This document shows positions 17,307 through 26,553 of a stretch of 64,000 nt of DNA, one piece after another. Position 1 is the first letter of the stretch. Every line of letters begins with the position of its first letter. The notes beneath the pieces were generated by a model. It was not told the origin of the DNA and ran no database searches. It saw nothing but the letters and a program-made list of their open reading frames with translations. The stretch comes from Candidatus Accumulibacter similis (GTDB taxonomy: Bacteria; Pseudomonadota; Gammaproteobacteria; Burkholderiales; Rhodocyclaceae), in contig CP054595.1 in NCBI GenBank assembly GCA_013347225.1, positions 434,001-498,000 of the forward strand, given 5' to 3'. Both the position numbers and the translations under genes were made by a program.

Positions 17307-18839
17307 ATGTCTTCCGATTTCGTAGCTGCCATCGACCTCGGGTCGAACAGCTTCCACATGGTCGTCGCGCGCATCACCGACGGTCATGTACAGATTCTCG
17401 ACCGTCTGCGCGAGATGGTTCAACTCGCCGCCGGTCTCGACGACAACAACCGCCTGTCGCCGCAAGCGCAGCAGCGGGCGCTCGATTGTCTGGCGCGTTT
17501 TGCCCAACGCCTGCGCCACATCCCGCCGGCGCGCGTGCGCATCGTCGGCACCAATACCCTGCGCCAGGCGCGCAACAGCGCGGAGTTCGTCGCTCGCGCC
17601 GAGCAGACTCTGGCTCATCGGGTCGAGGTCGTCAGTGGTCACGAGGAGGCGCGACTGATCTACCTCGGCGTGGCGCAGAGTGTCGGTCACGTTGCCGGGC
17701 AGCGGCTGGTGATCGACATCGGTGGCGGCAGCACCGAGCTGATCATCGGCGAGGCCTTCGACCCGCTGCACCTGGCCAGCCTGCGCATGGGCTGCGTGAG
17801 CATCAGCCGTGCCTGCTTTGCGGACGGTCGCGTCACGGCCGGCCGCCTGCGTCAGGCCGAACTGCTGGTGCAACTGCACCTTGAGCCCGTCCGCGAAGAG
17901 TACCTCGCGCGTGGCTGGGAGATGGCGACAGGCGCCTCCGGCTCCATCAAGGCAATCCAGGATGTGATCGTCCGCGAGGGCTGGAGTCGCGAGGGGATCA
18001 CTCTCGATGCGCTGCGCCGACTGCGCGCCGCATTGCTCGAGACATCGGACCCGGCGGGACTCGTCAGTCGCTGGCAACTCGAGCCGCCGCGTGCACGAGT
18101 TTTCGCTGGCGGCTTCGTGGTCCTGCATGGACTCTGCGAAACACTCGGCATCGAGCGGCTGGAAGTCTCCGAGGGCGCCCTGCGCGAAGGCCTCATCTAC
18201 GATCTCCTCGGCCGTATCCGGCACGAGGACGTGCGCGACCGCACCATTGCCGACGTCATCCGCCGCTTCACCCTCGATCAGGCGCAGGCCGAGCGGGTCA
18301 GCGCGACGGCGCTCGAGCTGCTGCGCCAGGTGCGCGCCAGATGGGGTCTGGCCGGCAAGGAGGCGAAACATGTGCTCGAACGGGCCGCCCGTCTGCACGA
18401 GATCGGCCTCCTGCTGTCGCACGACCAGTACCACAAGCACGGCGCCTATGTCCTGGAGCACGCCGATCTGCCGGGCTACTCGCGTGACGACCAGCTTCTG
18501 CTGGCCGTTCTCGTCAGGCGCCACCGGCGTTCCTTTCCCGCCGACGCGTTCGCTGCGCTGCCGAAGGCGTGGGCACGCTCCGCCGGGCGTCTCTGCACGT
18601 TGCTGCGATTGGCGGTGGTGCTGCATCGTGGCCGCAGCAGCGAGCCGTTGCCGCCGCTCATCCTGCAGGTCGATCGGCAGCGCCTCCGACTGCTGTTCCC
18701 TGACGGCTGGCTGGCGGCGCATCCGTTGACTCGGGCCGATCTGCAGATCGAGGCAGCGATGCTGGCCAAGGCCGGTTTCGCGTTGCGCGTCGGCGATGTG
18801 CAAGCGAGAAGCGGGCAGGTGCCGCCCGTCTCCGTTTGA
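17307..18839 (+). CDS. ppx: Exopolyphosphatase (Ppx/GppA family)
   Basis: This 510-residue protein opens with the ASKHA phosphate-binding loop AIDLGSNSFHMVVARI and has the second loop VIDIGGGSTELIIG near residue 137. The C-terminal half holds the HD-like extension (LHEIGLLLSHDQYHKHGAYVL near residue 365) found in true Ppx enzymes. It hydrolyses terminal phosphates from inorganic polyphosphate, and guanosine pentaphosphatase activity is also possible in this family. A good Shine-Dalgarno (tgaggag) precedes the ATG. The stop overlaps the TTG start of the next gene. In a polyphosphate-accumulating relative this would be a key polyphosphate-turnover enzyme. Confidence 0.95.
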   Translation: MSSDFVAAIDLGSNSFHMVVARITDGHVQILDRLREMVQLAAGLDDNNRLSPQAQQRALDCLARFAQRLRHIPPARVRIVGTNTLRQARNSAEFVARAEQTLAHRVEVVSGHEEARLIYLGVAQSVGHVAGQRLVIDIGGGSTELIIGEAFDPLHLASLRMGCVSISRACFADGRVTAGRLRQAELLVQLHLEPVREEYLARGWEMATGASGSIKAIQDVIVREGWSREGITLDALRRLRAALLETSDPAGLVSRWQLEPPRARVFAGGFVVLHGLCETLGIERLEVSEGALREGLIYDLLGRIRHEDVRDRTIADVIRRFTLDQAQAERVSATALELLRQVRARWGLAGKEAKHVLERAARLHEIGLLLSHDQYHKHGAYVLEHADLPGYSRDDQLLLAVLVRRHRRSFPADAFAALPKAWARSAGRLCTLLRLAVVLHRGRSSEPLPPLILQVDRQRLRLLFPDGWLAAHPLTRADLQIEAAMLAKAGFALRVGDVQARSGQVPPVSV

Positions 18840-20077
18840 ACCGGCGGCGCGTCAGGGGCTGGCTGCTGCTCCTGCTGCTGCCGCTGGCGGTGCTATCGTC
18901 GTGGCTGCTGATCGCCGAACGCCAGCCACTGGTCAGTCGCAGTGAGAGCATTGCGGCAAGTTCGATCGCTGACGCCCGGCAGTTGCTGGCCAGCCATCAC
19001 CCCAGTCGACTGCAGCGCGGCGAGGAGCGTACGGCCCTCATTCCGGCCGGACTGATCGACACCGCCACCAACCACTTCGCGAGTCGCAGCCTCGGAGGGC
19101 GCGGCGCCTTCGTCGTCGCCGACGGCTGCGGCGAGCTTCGCCTGAGCGTTCCGTTGCATGCCTTGTCCGGGACACGCTATCTGAACCTGTCGGCCGTCGT
19201 CGCCGCTGCCGACGGCCGCCCGCGGATCGCCGCCGCTTCGCTGGCTGCGCTGCCAGTGCCGGCGTGGCTGGCCGAGGTCATCGCCGGCACGGTGATCCGC
19301 GTTGCCGGTATGGCTGAGCAGTGGCAGGTCGCGGAGCGGGCAATTCGCCGGGTCGACTTCGATGCCGGTTCTGGCAACGTCGTCGTCCACTACGTCTGGC
19401 AGCCGGAACTGCTGGAGCAGGCGCGATCGCTCGCCATCACGCCCGCAGACACCGCCAGTCTGAGAACTGCCCAGACGGCCCTTGCCGGCCTTCTAGACCA
19501 TCGTGCCGGGGCGGCATCGGTACCGCTGGCGCAGGTACTGACACCGCTGCTGCGCTCCTGCATTGACCGATCACCGCGCTGCGGCCGCGCTGCCCTGCTC
19601 GTCCTGGCGGCCCACGTCTCCGGCAACTCGCTCGGGCAGGTACTGCCGGACGCGCGCCGGTGGCCGCGCCCGCGGCGCGTGAAACTGAGCCTGCACGGCC
19701 GCCACGACAGCGCGCAGCCCTTTGTCGTCTCGGCCGCGCTCGCCGCCTGGGCGGGTGAGCCGGCAGCGAACGCTATCGGCCTCGACAAGGAAATGCGCGA
19801 TGCGCGCGGCGGCAGCGGCTTCTCGTTCGCCGATCTGGCAGCCGATCGCGCCGGAAGCCGCTTCGGCGAGCTGGTTGCGGCGGGCTCCCCCCGCCTGCAG
19901 GTGGCACTGCAGCAGCCCTTGAGCGACGGCGACCTGGCGCCATCGCTCACCGGGCTGCCCGAAGGTTTGTCGGCAGCCGAACTCGAACGACGTTTCGCAG
20001 CGCCGGACAGCGTGAACTACCGTCAGATGACGGCCGAGATCGAGCGCCGCCTCGGCGCAATGTCGCTGTACCGCTGA
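18836..20077 (+). CDS. Uncharacterised membrane-anchored protein coupled to ppx
   Basis: The TTG at 18836 overlaps the ppx stop and gives 413 residues. An N-terminal hydrophobic segment (GWLLLLLLPLAVLSSWLLIAE) acts as signal anchor, so most of the protein should be periplasmic. The C-terminal third has a conserved-looking block: HDSAQPFVVSAALAAWAG, a Glu in LDKEMRD, then GSGFSFADLAADRAGSRFGE. Similar blocks occur in conserved proteobacterial unknowns and recall the YfiM/DUF2279 pattern. No enzyme can be named. Coupling to ppx suggests a link to polyphosphate or envelope processes, which is only inference. Confidence 0.75.
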   Translation: MNRRRVRGWLLLLLLPLAVLSSWLLIAERQPLVSRSESIAASSIADARQLLASHHPSRLQRGEERTALIPAGLIDTATNHFASRSLGGRGAFVVADGCGELRLSVPLHALSGTRYLNLSAVVAAADGRPRIAAASLAALPVPAWLAEVIAGTVIRVAGMAEQWQVAERAIRRVDFDAGSGNVVVHYVWQPELLEQARSLAITPADTASLRTAQTALAGLLDHRAGAASVPLAQVLTPLLRSCIDRSPRCGRAALLVLAAHVSGNSLGQVLPDARRWPRPRRVKLSLHGRHDSAQPFVVSAALAAWAGEPAANAIGLDKEMRDARGGSGFSFADLAADRAGSRFGELVAAGSPRLQVALQQPLSDGDLAPSLTGLPEGLSAAELERRFAAPDSVNYRQMTAEIERRLGAMSLYR

Positions 20078-20103
20078 GCGGCAGCAGCGACCATCGGCAA
20101 GGC

Positions 20104-21303
20104 TCAGCGTCGCCGGTGCCCGGCAATCCAGAACCAGGTCAGCGACGCCGACTGCGCTGCGAAGAGGACGAGAAATGCATAGCGGTGCGCTGTCGCCGCG
20201 CTCTGCCCGTGTCCTTGCAGCAGGTCGATCAACAGGCCGAGCCCCCACTGGACGCCGAAGGCACCGATGAACACCATCAGGTTGAAAGCCGTGTTGGCGC
20301 GGCCCGAGAGGGCAAGCGGAAAGCCGGCCGCGGCCTGCGAGTACGCGAGCGTGCCAAAGCTGGAGAAGCTGCCGTAGGCGAGCCAGAGCAGGTAACTCTG
20401 CGTACCCACCCCGCTGACGATCAGTGCCAGCGTGACCAGCGAGAGGCTGAGGCCAGCACCGAGCAAACGGACGGGCTTGATCCCGCGCCTTGCGAGAGCG
20501 GTGGCGAGGAGGCCGATCAGCACGTAGGCGAGCAGCATCGCTACGCTCATTCCGGCCATGTGGTCGGCGGCACGCGCACGCGTGTAGCCGCTGACCTGCA
20601 TCAGCCACGAAATCGACCACAGGCTCTGCACCGCCATGAAGCCGCCGGTCAGGCACAGGCCGAGCGGTGCGAAGCGCCAGAAGTGGGCGCTGGCGAAGAC
20701 CGCCTTTACCCCCTCCCACTGCGTCGCCAGTGCCTCGGGCGGGCTCGCGCCCTTCTCTTCCGGGACACTGGCGAACAGCCAGCTGGCGACTATCAGCGTC
20801 AGCCCGGCGAGCACGAAGAAGATTTCGCGCCACCCGGTGAGCTGCAGCGCAGCTTCGAGTGGAGCCGTTGCAGCCAGTGCTCCGAGTCCTCCCGAGGTCA
20901 TTATCCAGCCGGTCAGTGAAGCCTGACGGTCCACCGGAAAGCTGAGCGAGAAGGCTTTGAACGCCGCCATCAGGCAAGCGGAAACACCGATACCGATGAG
21001 GCCACGCCCGACCGCCAGCTCACCGATGCTCTGTCCCACTGCGAACGTGGCAGCACCGGCGGCGGCGACCAGAAGCAGCGCCGATTCGACACGGCGCGCC
21101 CCGTAGCGGTCAAGCAGCATGCCCAGCGGCAGCTGAGCGGCGGCAAAGGTCAGGAAGTAGGCACTGGTCAGCAGACCCAGATCGCCCGCTCCGAGTTTCA
21201 GCTCATCGGCCAGTGCCGGTCCGATGACCGCGTTCGCCGTGCGGTAGAGGTAGGAGAGGAAGTAGGCCCCGGCAAAGGGCAGGAAAAGCCGCAACCACAG
21301 CAT
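20104..21303 (-). CDS. Major facilitator superfamily transporter
   Basis: This 399-residue protein has about twelve hydrophobic segments. The MFS loop 2-3 motif appears as GMLLDRYGARRVES, and an acidic/charged segment (VPEEKGASP) lies in the central cytoplasmic loop. The opening FLPFAGAYFLSYLYRTANAVIGP is typical of small-solute or organic-anion MFS carriers. The substrate cannot be read from sequence. It lies downstream of a ROK kinase on the same strand with a 118-bp gap, so the pair could import and phosphorylate a sugar, but this is not shown. Confidence 0.88.
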   Translation of the reverse strand: MLWLRLFLPFAGAYFLSYLYRTANAVIGPALADELKLGAGDLGLLTSAYFLTFAAAQLPLGMLLDRYGARRVESALLLVAAAGAATFAVGQSIGELAVGRGLIGIGVSACLMAAFKAFSLSFPVDRQASLTGWIMTSGGLGALAATAPLEAALQLTGWREIFFVLAGLTLIVASWLFASVPEEKGASPPEALATQWEGVKAVFASAHFWRFAPLGLCLTGGFMAVQSLWSISWLMQVSGYTRARAADHMAGMSVAMLLAYVLIGLLATALARRGIKPVRLLGAGLSLSLVTLALIVSGVGTQSYLLWLAYGSFSSFGTLAYSQAAAGFPLALSGRANTAFNLMVFIGAFGVQWGLGLLIDLLQGHGQSAATAHRYAFLVLFAAQSASLTWFWIAGHRRR

Positions 21304-21421
21304 CTTCTATGAATCTCCCGCCCTTCCGCTGCTCGTCAACCACTCCACCGCGCGGCCGATGTGCCACGTCGATCGCCCGCGTCGGGCGTCGCCGCCATCT
21401 GCGGTCGTTTGCAGGAGGAAC

Positions 21422-22342
21422 TCAGGCCGCATTCCAGAGCCAGGCGGCGCCGCGGACGCCGGAAGAGTCGCCGTGCCTGTTGCGCAGAAGCCGGGTATGA
21501 ACAGAATCGGAGAAGATGTGCCGACGCCACAGTTTCGGCACCGAGCAGTACAGCCGATCGATGTTCGAAAGCCCGCCGCCGAGGACTACCGCATCCGGAT
21601 CGAGGATGTTCACCACCATGGCCAGCGCCTTCGCCAAGCGCCGCTCGTAGCGCTGCAGGGTCGCGTCGCAGACGCTGTCGCCGCCGTTCGCGCGGCTCGC
21701 TATCTGCGGCGCGGTCAGCGCTTCTCCGCCGTGCCGCAGATGATCGGCCGCCAGCGCCGGACCGGAGAGCCAGGTTTCGATGCAGCCGCGGCGGCCACAG
21801 TAGCATGGTGGGGGCGGCAGGCTCTCCTCTTCCGGCAGCGGCAGCGGATTGTGCCCCCACTCCCCGGCTATCCGGTTGGCGCCCGCCAGCACTTGCCGCC
21901 GCACGACGATGCCGCCGCCAACGCCTGTACCGAGGATCACGCCAAAGACCGTTTCGGCACCCTCTGCGGCGCCATCCGTGGCTTCGGACAGGGCAAAACA
22001 GTTGGCGTCGTTGGCGAGACGGACTTCCCGTTGCAGCAGGGTCTGCAGGTCGTCACGCAGGGCGTTGCCGATGAGCCAGGTCGAGTTGGCGTTCTTGACC
22101 GTGCCATCAACCGCGGACTCGGCGCCTGGAATGCCGACACCGACGCTGCCCTGCTGGCCGAGTTCCCGCTCGGCTGCCGCCACCAGTTCGCCGATGGCGG
22201 CAACCGTCCCGCGGTAGCTGCCCGCCGGTGTCGCTCGCCGGCGGCGCAGGAGCACCCGTCCGCAGTCGTCGAGCGCGACCAGCTCGATCTTGCTGCCACC
22301 CAGGTCTATACCGAGCCGCAAAGCCGCATCCCCCGTAGGCAT
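21422..22342 (-). CDS. ROK-family sugar kinase
   Basis: The ATG at 22342 gives 306 residues. The phosphate loop is LGIDLGGSKIELVALD, the sugar-binding ROK segment includes VGVGIPGAES and NDANCFALSE, and a second ATP loop is GVILGTGVGGGIV. The zinc site CYCGRRGCIETW with an upstream His (EWGH) is intact. Proteins of this kind phosphorylate fructose, glucose, mannose or N-acetylglucosamine, and the exact sugar is not resolvable here. It is probably co-transcribed with the MFS gene and divergent from rpsT. Confidence 0.92.
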   Translation of the reverse strand: MPTGDAALRLGIDLGGSKIELVALDDCGRVLLRRRRATPAGSYRGTVAAIGELVAAAERELGQQGSVGVGIPGAESAVDGTVKNANSTWLIGNALRDDLQTLLQREVRLANDANCFALSEATDGAAEGAETVFGVILGTGVGGGIVVRRQVLAGANRIAGEWGHNPLPLPEEESLPPPPCYCGRRGCIETWLSGPALAADHLRHGGEALTAPQIASRANGGDSVCDATLQRYERRLAKALAMVVNILDPDAVVLGGGLSNIDRLYCSVPKLWRRHIFSDSVHTRLLRNRHGDSSGVRGAAWLWNAA

Positions 22343-22544
22343 GTTGTCATGTGGCGTGGCCGGTCGGCCCCTTCGCTGCCAGCCGTGCACCCGGCAGCGC
22401 CGTGCCGCCGCCTGCTGCCCGGCAAGCCTCCGCAGCGCCAGCAACGCGAAACGGCATCGGCAGACGCCGGCAGGATGGGGGAGAATGCGGGCGAATGCAA
22501 TAGCCTGCCGGTGACGCGGGTCGATCGCCTATCGCAATTGCATC

Positions 22545-22573
22545 TTGCATCGGCTGCCGGCAGTCGGTATACT
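22545..22573 (+). promoter_or_regulatory. Sigma-70 promoter of rpsT
   Basis: A -35 TTGCAT (22545-22550) and a -10 TATACT (22568-22573) are separated by the ideal 17 bp. They place the transcript start near 22580, about 38 bp before the rpsT ATG. Confidence 0.8.
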
Positions 22574-22617
22574 CCGCGCCTCTCGACCGATCTCCAGCCT
22601 CCAAAAGGATCCAACTC

Positions 22618-22887
22618 ATGGCCAACAGCGCACAAGCCCGCAAGCGTGCTCGCCAAGCCGTCAAGCAGCGCGCCCACAATACCAGCCTGCGCTCGTCGCT
22701 GCGTACGGCGGTGAAACGTGTCCAGAAGGCGATTCTTGCCGGTGACAAGGCGGCCGCGCAAAGCATCTACCAAGACTCGGTATCGGTGATCGACCGCATC
22801 GCCGACAAGAAGATCATCCACAAGAACAAGGCGGCGCGCCACAAGAGCCGCCTCTCGGCACAGATCAAGGGGCTTGCCGCCGCCTGA
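22618..22887 (+). CDS. rpsT: 30S ribosomal protein S20
   Basis: This 89-residue, highly basic protein begins [18 protein letters not shown] and ends [12 protein letters not shown], matching S20 along its full length. It binds 16S rRNA early in 30S assembly. It is a single-gene transcript with a consensus promoter 45 bp upstream and a strong intrinsic terminator 25 bp downstream. Confidence 0.98.
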   Translation: MANSAQARKRARQAVKQRAHNTSLRSSLRTAVKRVQKAILAGDKAAAQSIYQDSVSVIDRIADKKIIHKNKAARHKSRLSAQIKGLAAA

Positions 22888-22911
22888 GTCGGCGGCAGAG
22901 CCACGCGCACG

Positions 22912-22933
22912 CGGCGCCAGCAGGCGCCGTTTT
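22912..22933 (+). terminator. Intrinsic terminator after rpsT
   Basis: The stem cggcgcc / ggcgccg (22912-22918 with 22923-22929) has a four-base loop and is followed by TTTTG. This is a typical rho-independent terminator 25 bp past the rpsT stop. Confidence 0.85.
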
Positions 22934-23022
22934 GTCGTTAACCGGTTGGCTGCCGCTTGCAGCCGGTGGCTCGCGGCTGCGCTGCCAGCCCTTGACGACG
23001 GCGAACCCGTGCCGATCGGAGT

Positions 23023-23028
23023 TATAAT
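23023..23028 (+). promoter_or_regulatory. -10 element upstream of pcm
   Basis: A perfect TATAAT lies 84 bp upstream of the pcm start. A TTGACG at 22992-22997 is 25 bp away, too far for a normal -35, so the upstream element is weak or is replaced by an activator. Confidence 0.55.
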
Positions 23029-23111
23029 CGCAGGCGCAGGAGCAGGAGACAGCACGCCCTGCTGCGCGGACGACTGACAACGCTGACGATACGCTTGCGA
23101 CGGGGAATGCT

Positions 23112-23777
23112 ATGGCTGTGGTGACTATGGACATGGAGCGGGCGCGCTTCAACATGATCGAGCAACAGATTCGCCCCTGGCAGGTGCTGGACCCAGCGGT
23201 GCTGGACATGCTCGGCGAGGTGAGGCGCGAGGACTTTGTGCCGGACGCATTGAAGCCCCTGGCCTTTGCCGACCTCGAGTTGCCGATCGGCAACGGCCAG
23301 ACCATGCTGCAGCCCAAGCTCGAGGCACGTCTGTTGCAGGAACTGGCGATCAGGAACACCGACATCGTCCTCGAGGTCGGTACCGGCAGTGGCTACATGG
23401 CTGCCCTTCTGGCGTCGCAGGCGGAGTACGTTTTCAGCGTCGAGATCGACCCGCTACTGGCCGACAATGCAAGGCGACGGCTGCAGCAGGCCGGGGTCGT
23501 CAACGTCACGGTGGAGACGGGGGATGCTTCAAGGGGGTGGTCCGGTCCCTCGCCCTACGACGTGATCGTCATCTCCGGCTCGCTGCCCGAGTTGCCGGAC
23601 GTCTTCCTGCAACAACTGAAGGTCGGCGGCCGGCTGGTTGCATTCATCGGTGAAGCTCCGGTGATGGAGGCCCGCCTGATCGTCCGCACCGATGAGCACG
23701 CCTACAAGACCCGCAACCTTTTTGAAACCGTGGTCATGCCACTGACCTCGCGCCAGTGCTCCGGATTCGTCTTCTGA
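23112..23777 (+). CDS. Protein-L-isoaspartate O-methyltransferase family
   Basis: This 221-residue protein has the SAM-binding motif VLEVGTGSGYMAALLA and the substrate-binding region IGNGQTMLQPKLEARLL, the counterpart of the PCMT loop, which usually reads GQTISQP. It should repair isoaspartyl residues. This shorter betaproteobacterial type sits immediately before tolC in many genomes and may have diverged from classical Pcm in activity. ATGs at 23112, 23127 and 23133 are close together, and the first was taken. Confidence 0.88.
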   Translation: MAVVTMDMERARFNMIEQQIRPWQVLDPAVLDMLGEVRREDFVPDALKPLAFADLELPIGNGQTMLQPKLEARLLQELAIRNTDIVLEVGTGSGYMAALLASQAEYVFSVEIDPLLADNARRRLQQAGVVNVTVETGDASRGWSGPSPYDVIVISGSLPELPDVFLQQLKVGGRLVAFIGEAPVMEARLIVRTDEHAYKTRNLFETVVMPLTSRQCSGFVF

Positions 23778-23957
23778 GCATCCCGGGTCCGCGGATCGCG
23801 CGCACGGTGTCGGACAGGACGCGATTGCTTGCGGTCTTGTTCCTCGAGAGGCGAAGCGCGCGACAGGCGGCGACTGCCGCGGTGTTGGCGACGGGGTGAT
23901 CTGGCGCGGCGCGCTGCCTTGCCCTTGCGCCATCCTGGCCGAAAGTGAGATAGCTCA

Positions 23958-25307
23958 ATGCTTCGTGCTCCTGGCGTCGACAAGCTCGCCATCCTGCTGT
24001 CTGCCCTATTGTTGTCCGGGGCAGTGGCGGCCGCCGACCTGCTGCAGGTCTATCGCGATGCCTTGGCCCACGATGCGCAATACGCTGCTGCGCGTGCTAT
24101 CGCCGAGGCCGGGCGCGAGAAACAACCGCAGGCGCTTGCCGGCCTGTTGCCGACGGTCGCAGCGACCGGCAATACCTTCGGCAACGACGGCAGCTTCGAC
24201 ACCCGGATCAGTGGCAGCAACCTCAGCACGAGCAGCCGAAACCGGTTCAACAGCAACGCCTACAGCGTCAACCTGACGCAACCGCTGTTCCGCTGGCAGA
24301 ATTTCGTCCAGTACGACCAGTCCAAGCTGCTGGTCATGCAGACCGAGGCCAACTTTGCACAGGCGGGTCAGGATCTGATCCTGCGCGTCTCGCAGGCGTA
24401 CTTCGATGTTCTCGTCGCGATCGAGAACCTGCGCGCCGTGCAGGCCAACAAGACGGCAATCGCTCAGCAACTCGAGCAGGCCAAGAAGAACTTCGAGGTC
24501 GGTACGGCGACCATCACCGACACCTACGAGTCGCAGTCACGCTTCGACTTGGCGACGGCACAGGAAATCGCCGCCGAGAACGAGCTGGAAGTGAGGCGCT
24601 ACGCCTTGCGCGTGCTGATCGGCAAGGATCCGGGGGAACTCAACCGGCTCAAGACGAAGGCGGTCATGGAAGCACCGCAACCCGCCGGCATGGAGCCGTG
24701 GGTCGAGGCCGCCGAGCGCGACAGCTTTGTCGTCCAGGCGCAGGAAGCCGCCGCCGAGGCTGCCGACAAGGCCGTCGAAATCAACCGTGCCGGTCACTAC
24801 CCGACCGTCGATGTGGTCGCCAACTACGGCCAGAACAACGGCCCCGGCCAGTCCGGATTGGGCTCGATCGATACGACGACGCGGCAGATCGGCCTGCAGG
24901 TCAACATCCCGATCTTTCAGGGCGGTGCGGTCAACTCACGCACGCGCGAAGCGGCCGCACGTCGCGACGCCGAGCGGGCCTCGCTCGACAATGTCCGCCG
25001 GACGTCCGCGCTGAGCGCGCGCCAGGCCTACCTCGGTGTCGTCAATGGTCTTGCCGAGGTACGGGCGCTGGAGGCCGCGCTGCTGTCGAGTCTCAGCTCG
25101 CTCGAGTCAAACCGGCTGGGTTACGAGGTCGGCGTGCGAATCAACATCGATGTCCTCAATGCCGAGAATCAGGTCTACGTGACGCGCCGGGACCTGGCTC
25201 GAGCCCGTTACAACACCTTGCAGAATCAACTGCGCCTGAAGGCGGCCGTCGGCACCCTGAGCGAGGCCGAGGTCGAACGGATCAACCAGCTGTTGGAGGC
25301 GCCATGA
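23958..25307 (+). CDS. tolC: TolC-family outer membrane efflux protein
   Basis: This 449-residue protein has a signal peptide (LAILLSALLLSGAVAAA) and two OEP repeats. Long coiled-coil-forming helices are visible (AIAQQLEQAKKNFEVGTATITD near 170-195, and LLSSLSSLESNRLGYEVGVR near 375-395). The repeated helix-start theme G(T/V)...D in both halves fits the trimeric channel-tunnel fold. It would be the outer-membrane exit duct for type I secretion and RND pumps. The last 26 bp overlap the convergent waaA gene, and no terminator lies between them. Confidence 0.95.
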   Translation: MLRAPGVDKLAILLSALLLSGAVAAADLLQVYRDALAHDAQYAAARAIAEAGREKQPQALAGLLPTVAATGNTFGNDGSFDTRISGSNLSTSSRNRFNSNAYSVNLTQPLFRWQNFVQYDQSKLLVMQTEANFAQAGQDLILRVSQAYFDVLVAIENLRAVQANKTAIAQQLEQAKKNFEVGTATITDTYESQSRFDLATAQEIAAENELEVRRYALRVLIGKDPGELNRLKTKAVMEAPQPAGMEPWVEAAERDSFVVQAQEAAAEAADKAVEINRAGHYPTVDVVANYGQNNGPGQSGLGSIDTTTRQIGLQVNIPIFQGGAVNSRTREAAARRDAERASLDNVRRTSALSARQAYLGVVNGLAEVRALEAALLSSLSSLESNRLGYEVGVRINIDVLNAENQVYVTRRDLARARYNTLQNQLRLKAAVGTLSEAEVERINQLLEAP

Positions 25308-26553
25308 GGCTTTCGACCAGAGCTGCCGTCCGTTCGGTGGCGCCGCGATGCGTCTGGCTGAAGCTGCTCGCGGCAGCGCGCATCTTCGCCAGCAGCAGCG
25401 GCTGCTGCAGAAGCTCGGCGGCGACGGCGACGGCCTCGTCGGCATCGGCAATGCGGCGGGCGGCACCACAGGCGATCGCATCCGTACTTGCCTGCGCGAA
25501 ATTGAACGTGTGCGGGCCGAGGAGTACCGGGCAGCCACAGGCTGCCGCTTCGATCAGGTTCTGTCCGCCGAAGGGCAGCAGCGTCCCGCCGATCAGTGCG
25601 AGGTCCGCGAGCGCATAGTAGGCGGGCATTTCGCCCATGCTGTCACCCAGCCAGACGCGCGTTTCCCTGTCCGGCAGTTCGTCGCTGCTGCGGCGGCAGC
25701 AGGCGAGCCGTCGGCTGGCGATCAGTCCGGCGACCTCGGCGAAGCGCTGCGGGTGACGTGGGACGAGCAGCAGCAGGTGACGATCCGGCAGGCGTGCGAA
25801 GGCATCGAGCAGCAGTGCTTCCTCTCCCTCGCGGGTGCTGGCGGCCAGCCAGACCGGGCGGGAGCCGAGCGCCTGTCGCCAGCGTGCTCCGAGGTGCAGC
25901 GTCGCAGCAGGCGGCGTGACGTCAAACTTCAGGTTGCCGCAGACGACCGCCTGCCGGGCGCCAACTGCCTGCAGGCGGGCAGCGTCCGCCGCCGTCTGTG
26001 CGGCGATCGCGTTCAATGCGGCGATTGCCGGCCGGGTGAGGCCCGACAGTCGCGCATAGCCGCGCTGTGAGCGGGGCGACAGGCGGGCATTGACCAGCGC
26101 CATCGGTATCTCTCGTCGCCTTGCTGCGGCGATCAGGTTGGGCCAGATCTCCGTCTCCATCAGGAGCCCGATCTGTGGCCGGTAATGATCGAGGAAACGC
26201 CCGCAGGCAGCCGGCAGGTCGTAGGGAAGGTAGGCCTGCGTCAGCCGGTCGGGGTGGCGTTGCACGAGGTCACGCCCGGTCGCCCGGCCGGTCGGCGTCA
26301 TGTGGGTCAGCAGAACTGCGTGTTCGGGGTGTCTCTGCAGCAGCAGGTCGACCAGTGGCTCGGCGGCACGGGTCTCGCCGACTGACACCGCATGCAGCCA
26401 GATCAGTGGCCGAGCGGGTGGCGGTGGGTAGAAGCCGTGACGCTCGCCGACGTGCCGCAGGTATTCGGGCTGCCGGCGGGAACGCCAGAGAAGCCGCATC
26501 CAGACCAGTGGCAGCGCCAAGTGAAAGAGGAGCGAATAGAGCAGCCGGATCAC
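25282..26553 (-). CDS. waaA: 3-deoxy-D-manno-octulosonic acid (Kdo) transferase
   Basis: This 423-residue GT30 glycosyltransferase starts with an N-terminal membrane-associated segment (MIRLLYSLLFHLALPLVW). The catalytic Glu lies in WLHAVSVGETRAAEPL, and LMETEIWPNL is another family hallmark. The C-terminal donor-binding domain includes GGTLLPFGGQNLIEAAACG. It attaches Kdo to lipid A precursor at the inner membrane. Its ATG overlaps the waaC stop by four bases, so the two inner-core enzymes are coupled. The 3' end runs into tolC. Confidence 0.96.
   Translation of the reverse strand: MIRLLYSLLFHLALPLVWMRLLWRSRRQPEYLRHVGERHGFYPPPPARPLIWLHAVSVGETRAAEPLVDLLLQRHPEHAVLLTHMTPTGRATGRDLVQRHPDRLTQAYLPYDLPAACGRFLDHYRPQIGLLMETEIWPNLIAAARRREIPMALVNARLSPRSQRGYARLSGLTRPAIAALNAIAAQTAADAARLQAVGARQAVVCGNLKFDVTPPAATLHLGARWRQALGSRPVWLAASTREGEEALLLDAFARLPDRHLLLLVPRHPQRFAEVAGLIASRRLACCRRSSDELPDRETRVWLGDSMGEMPAYYALADLALIGGTLLPFGGQNLIEAAACGCPVLLGPHTFNFAQASTDAIACGAARRIADADEAVAVAAELLQQPLLLAKMRAAASSFSQTHRGATERTAALVESLMAPPTAG

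Noticed and set aside
22992..23028. TTGACG plus TATAAT upstream of pcm as a full promoter
   Set aside because: The spacing is 25 bp, far outside the 16-18 bp a sigma-70 promoter needs, so only the -10 was kept.
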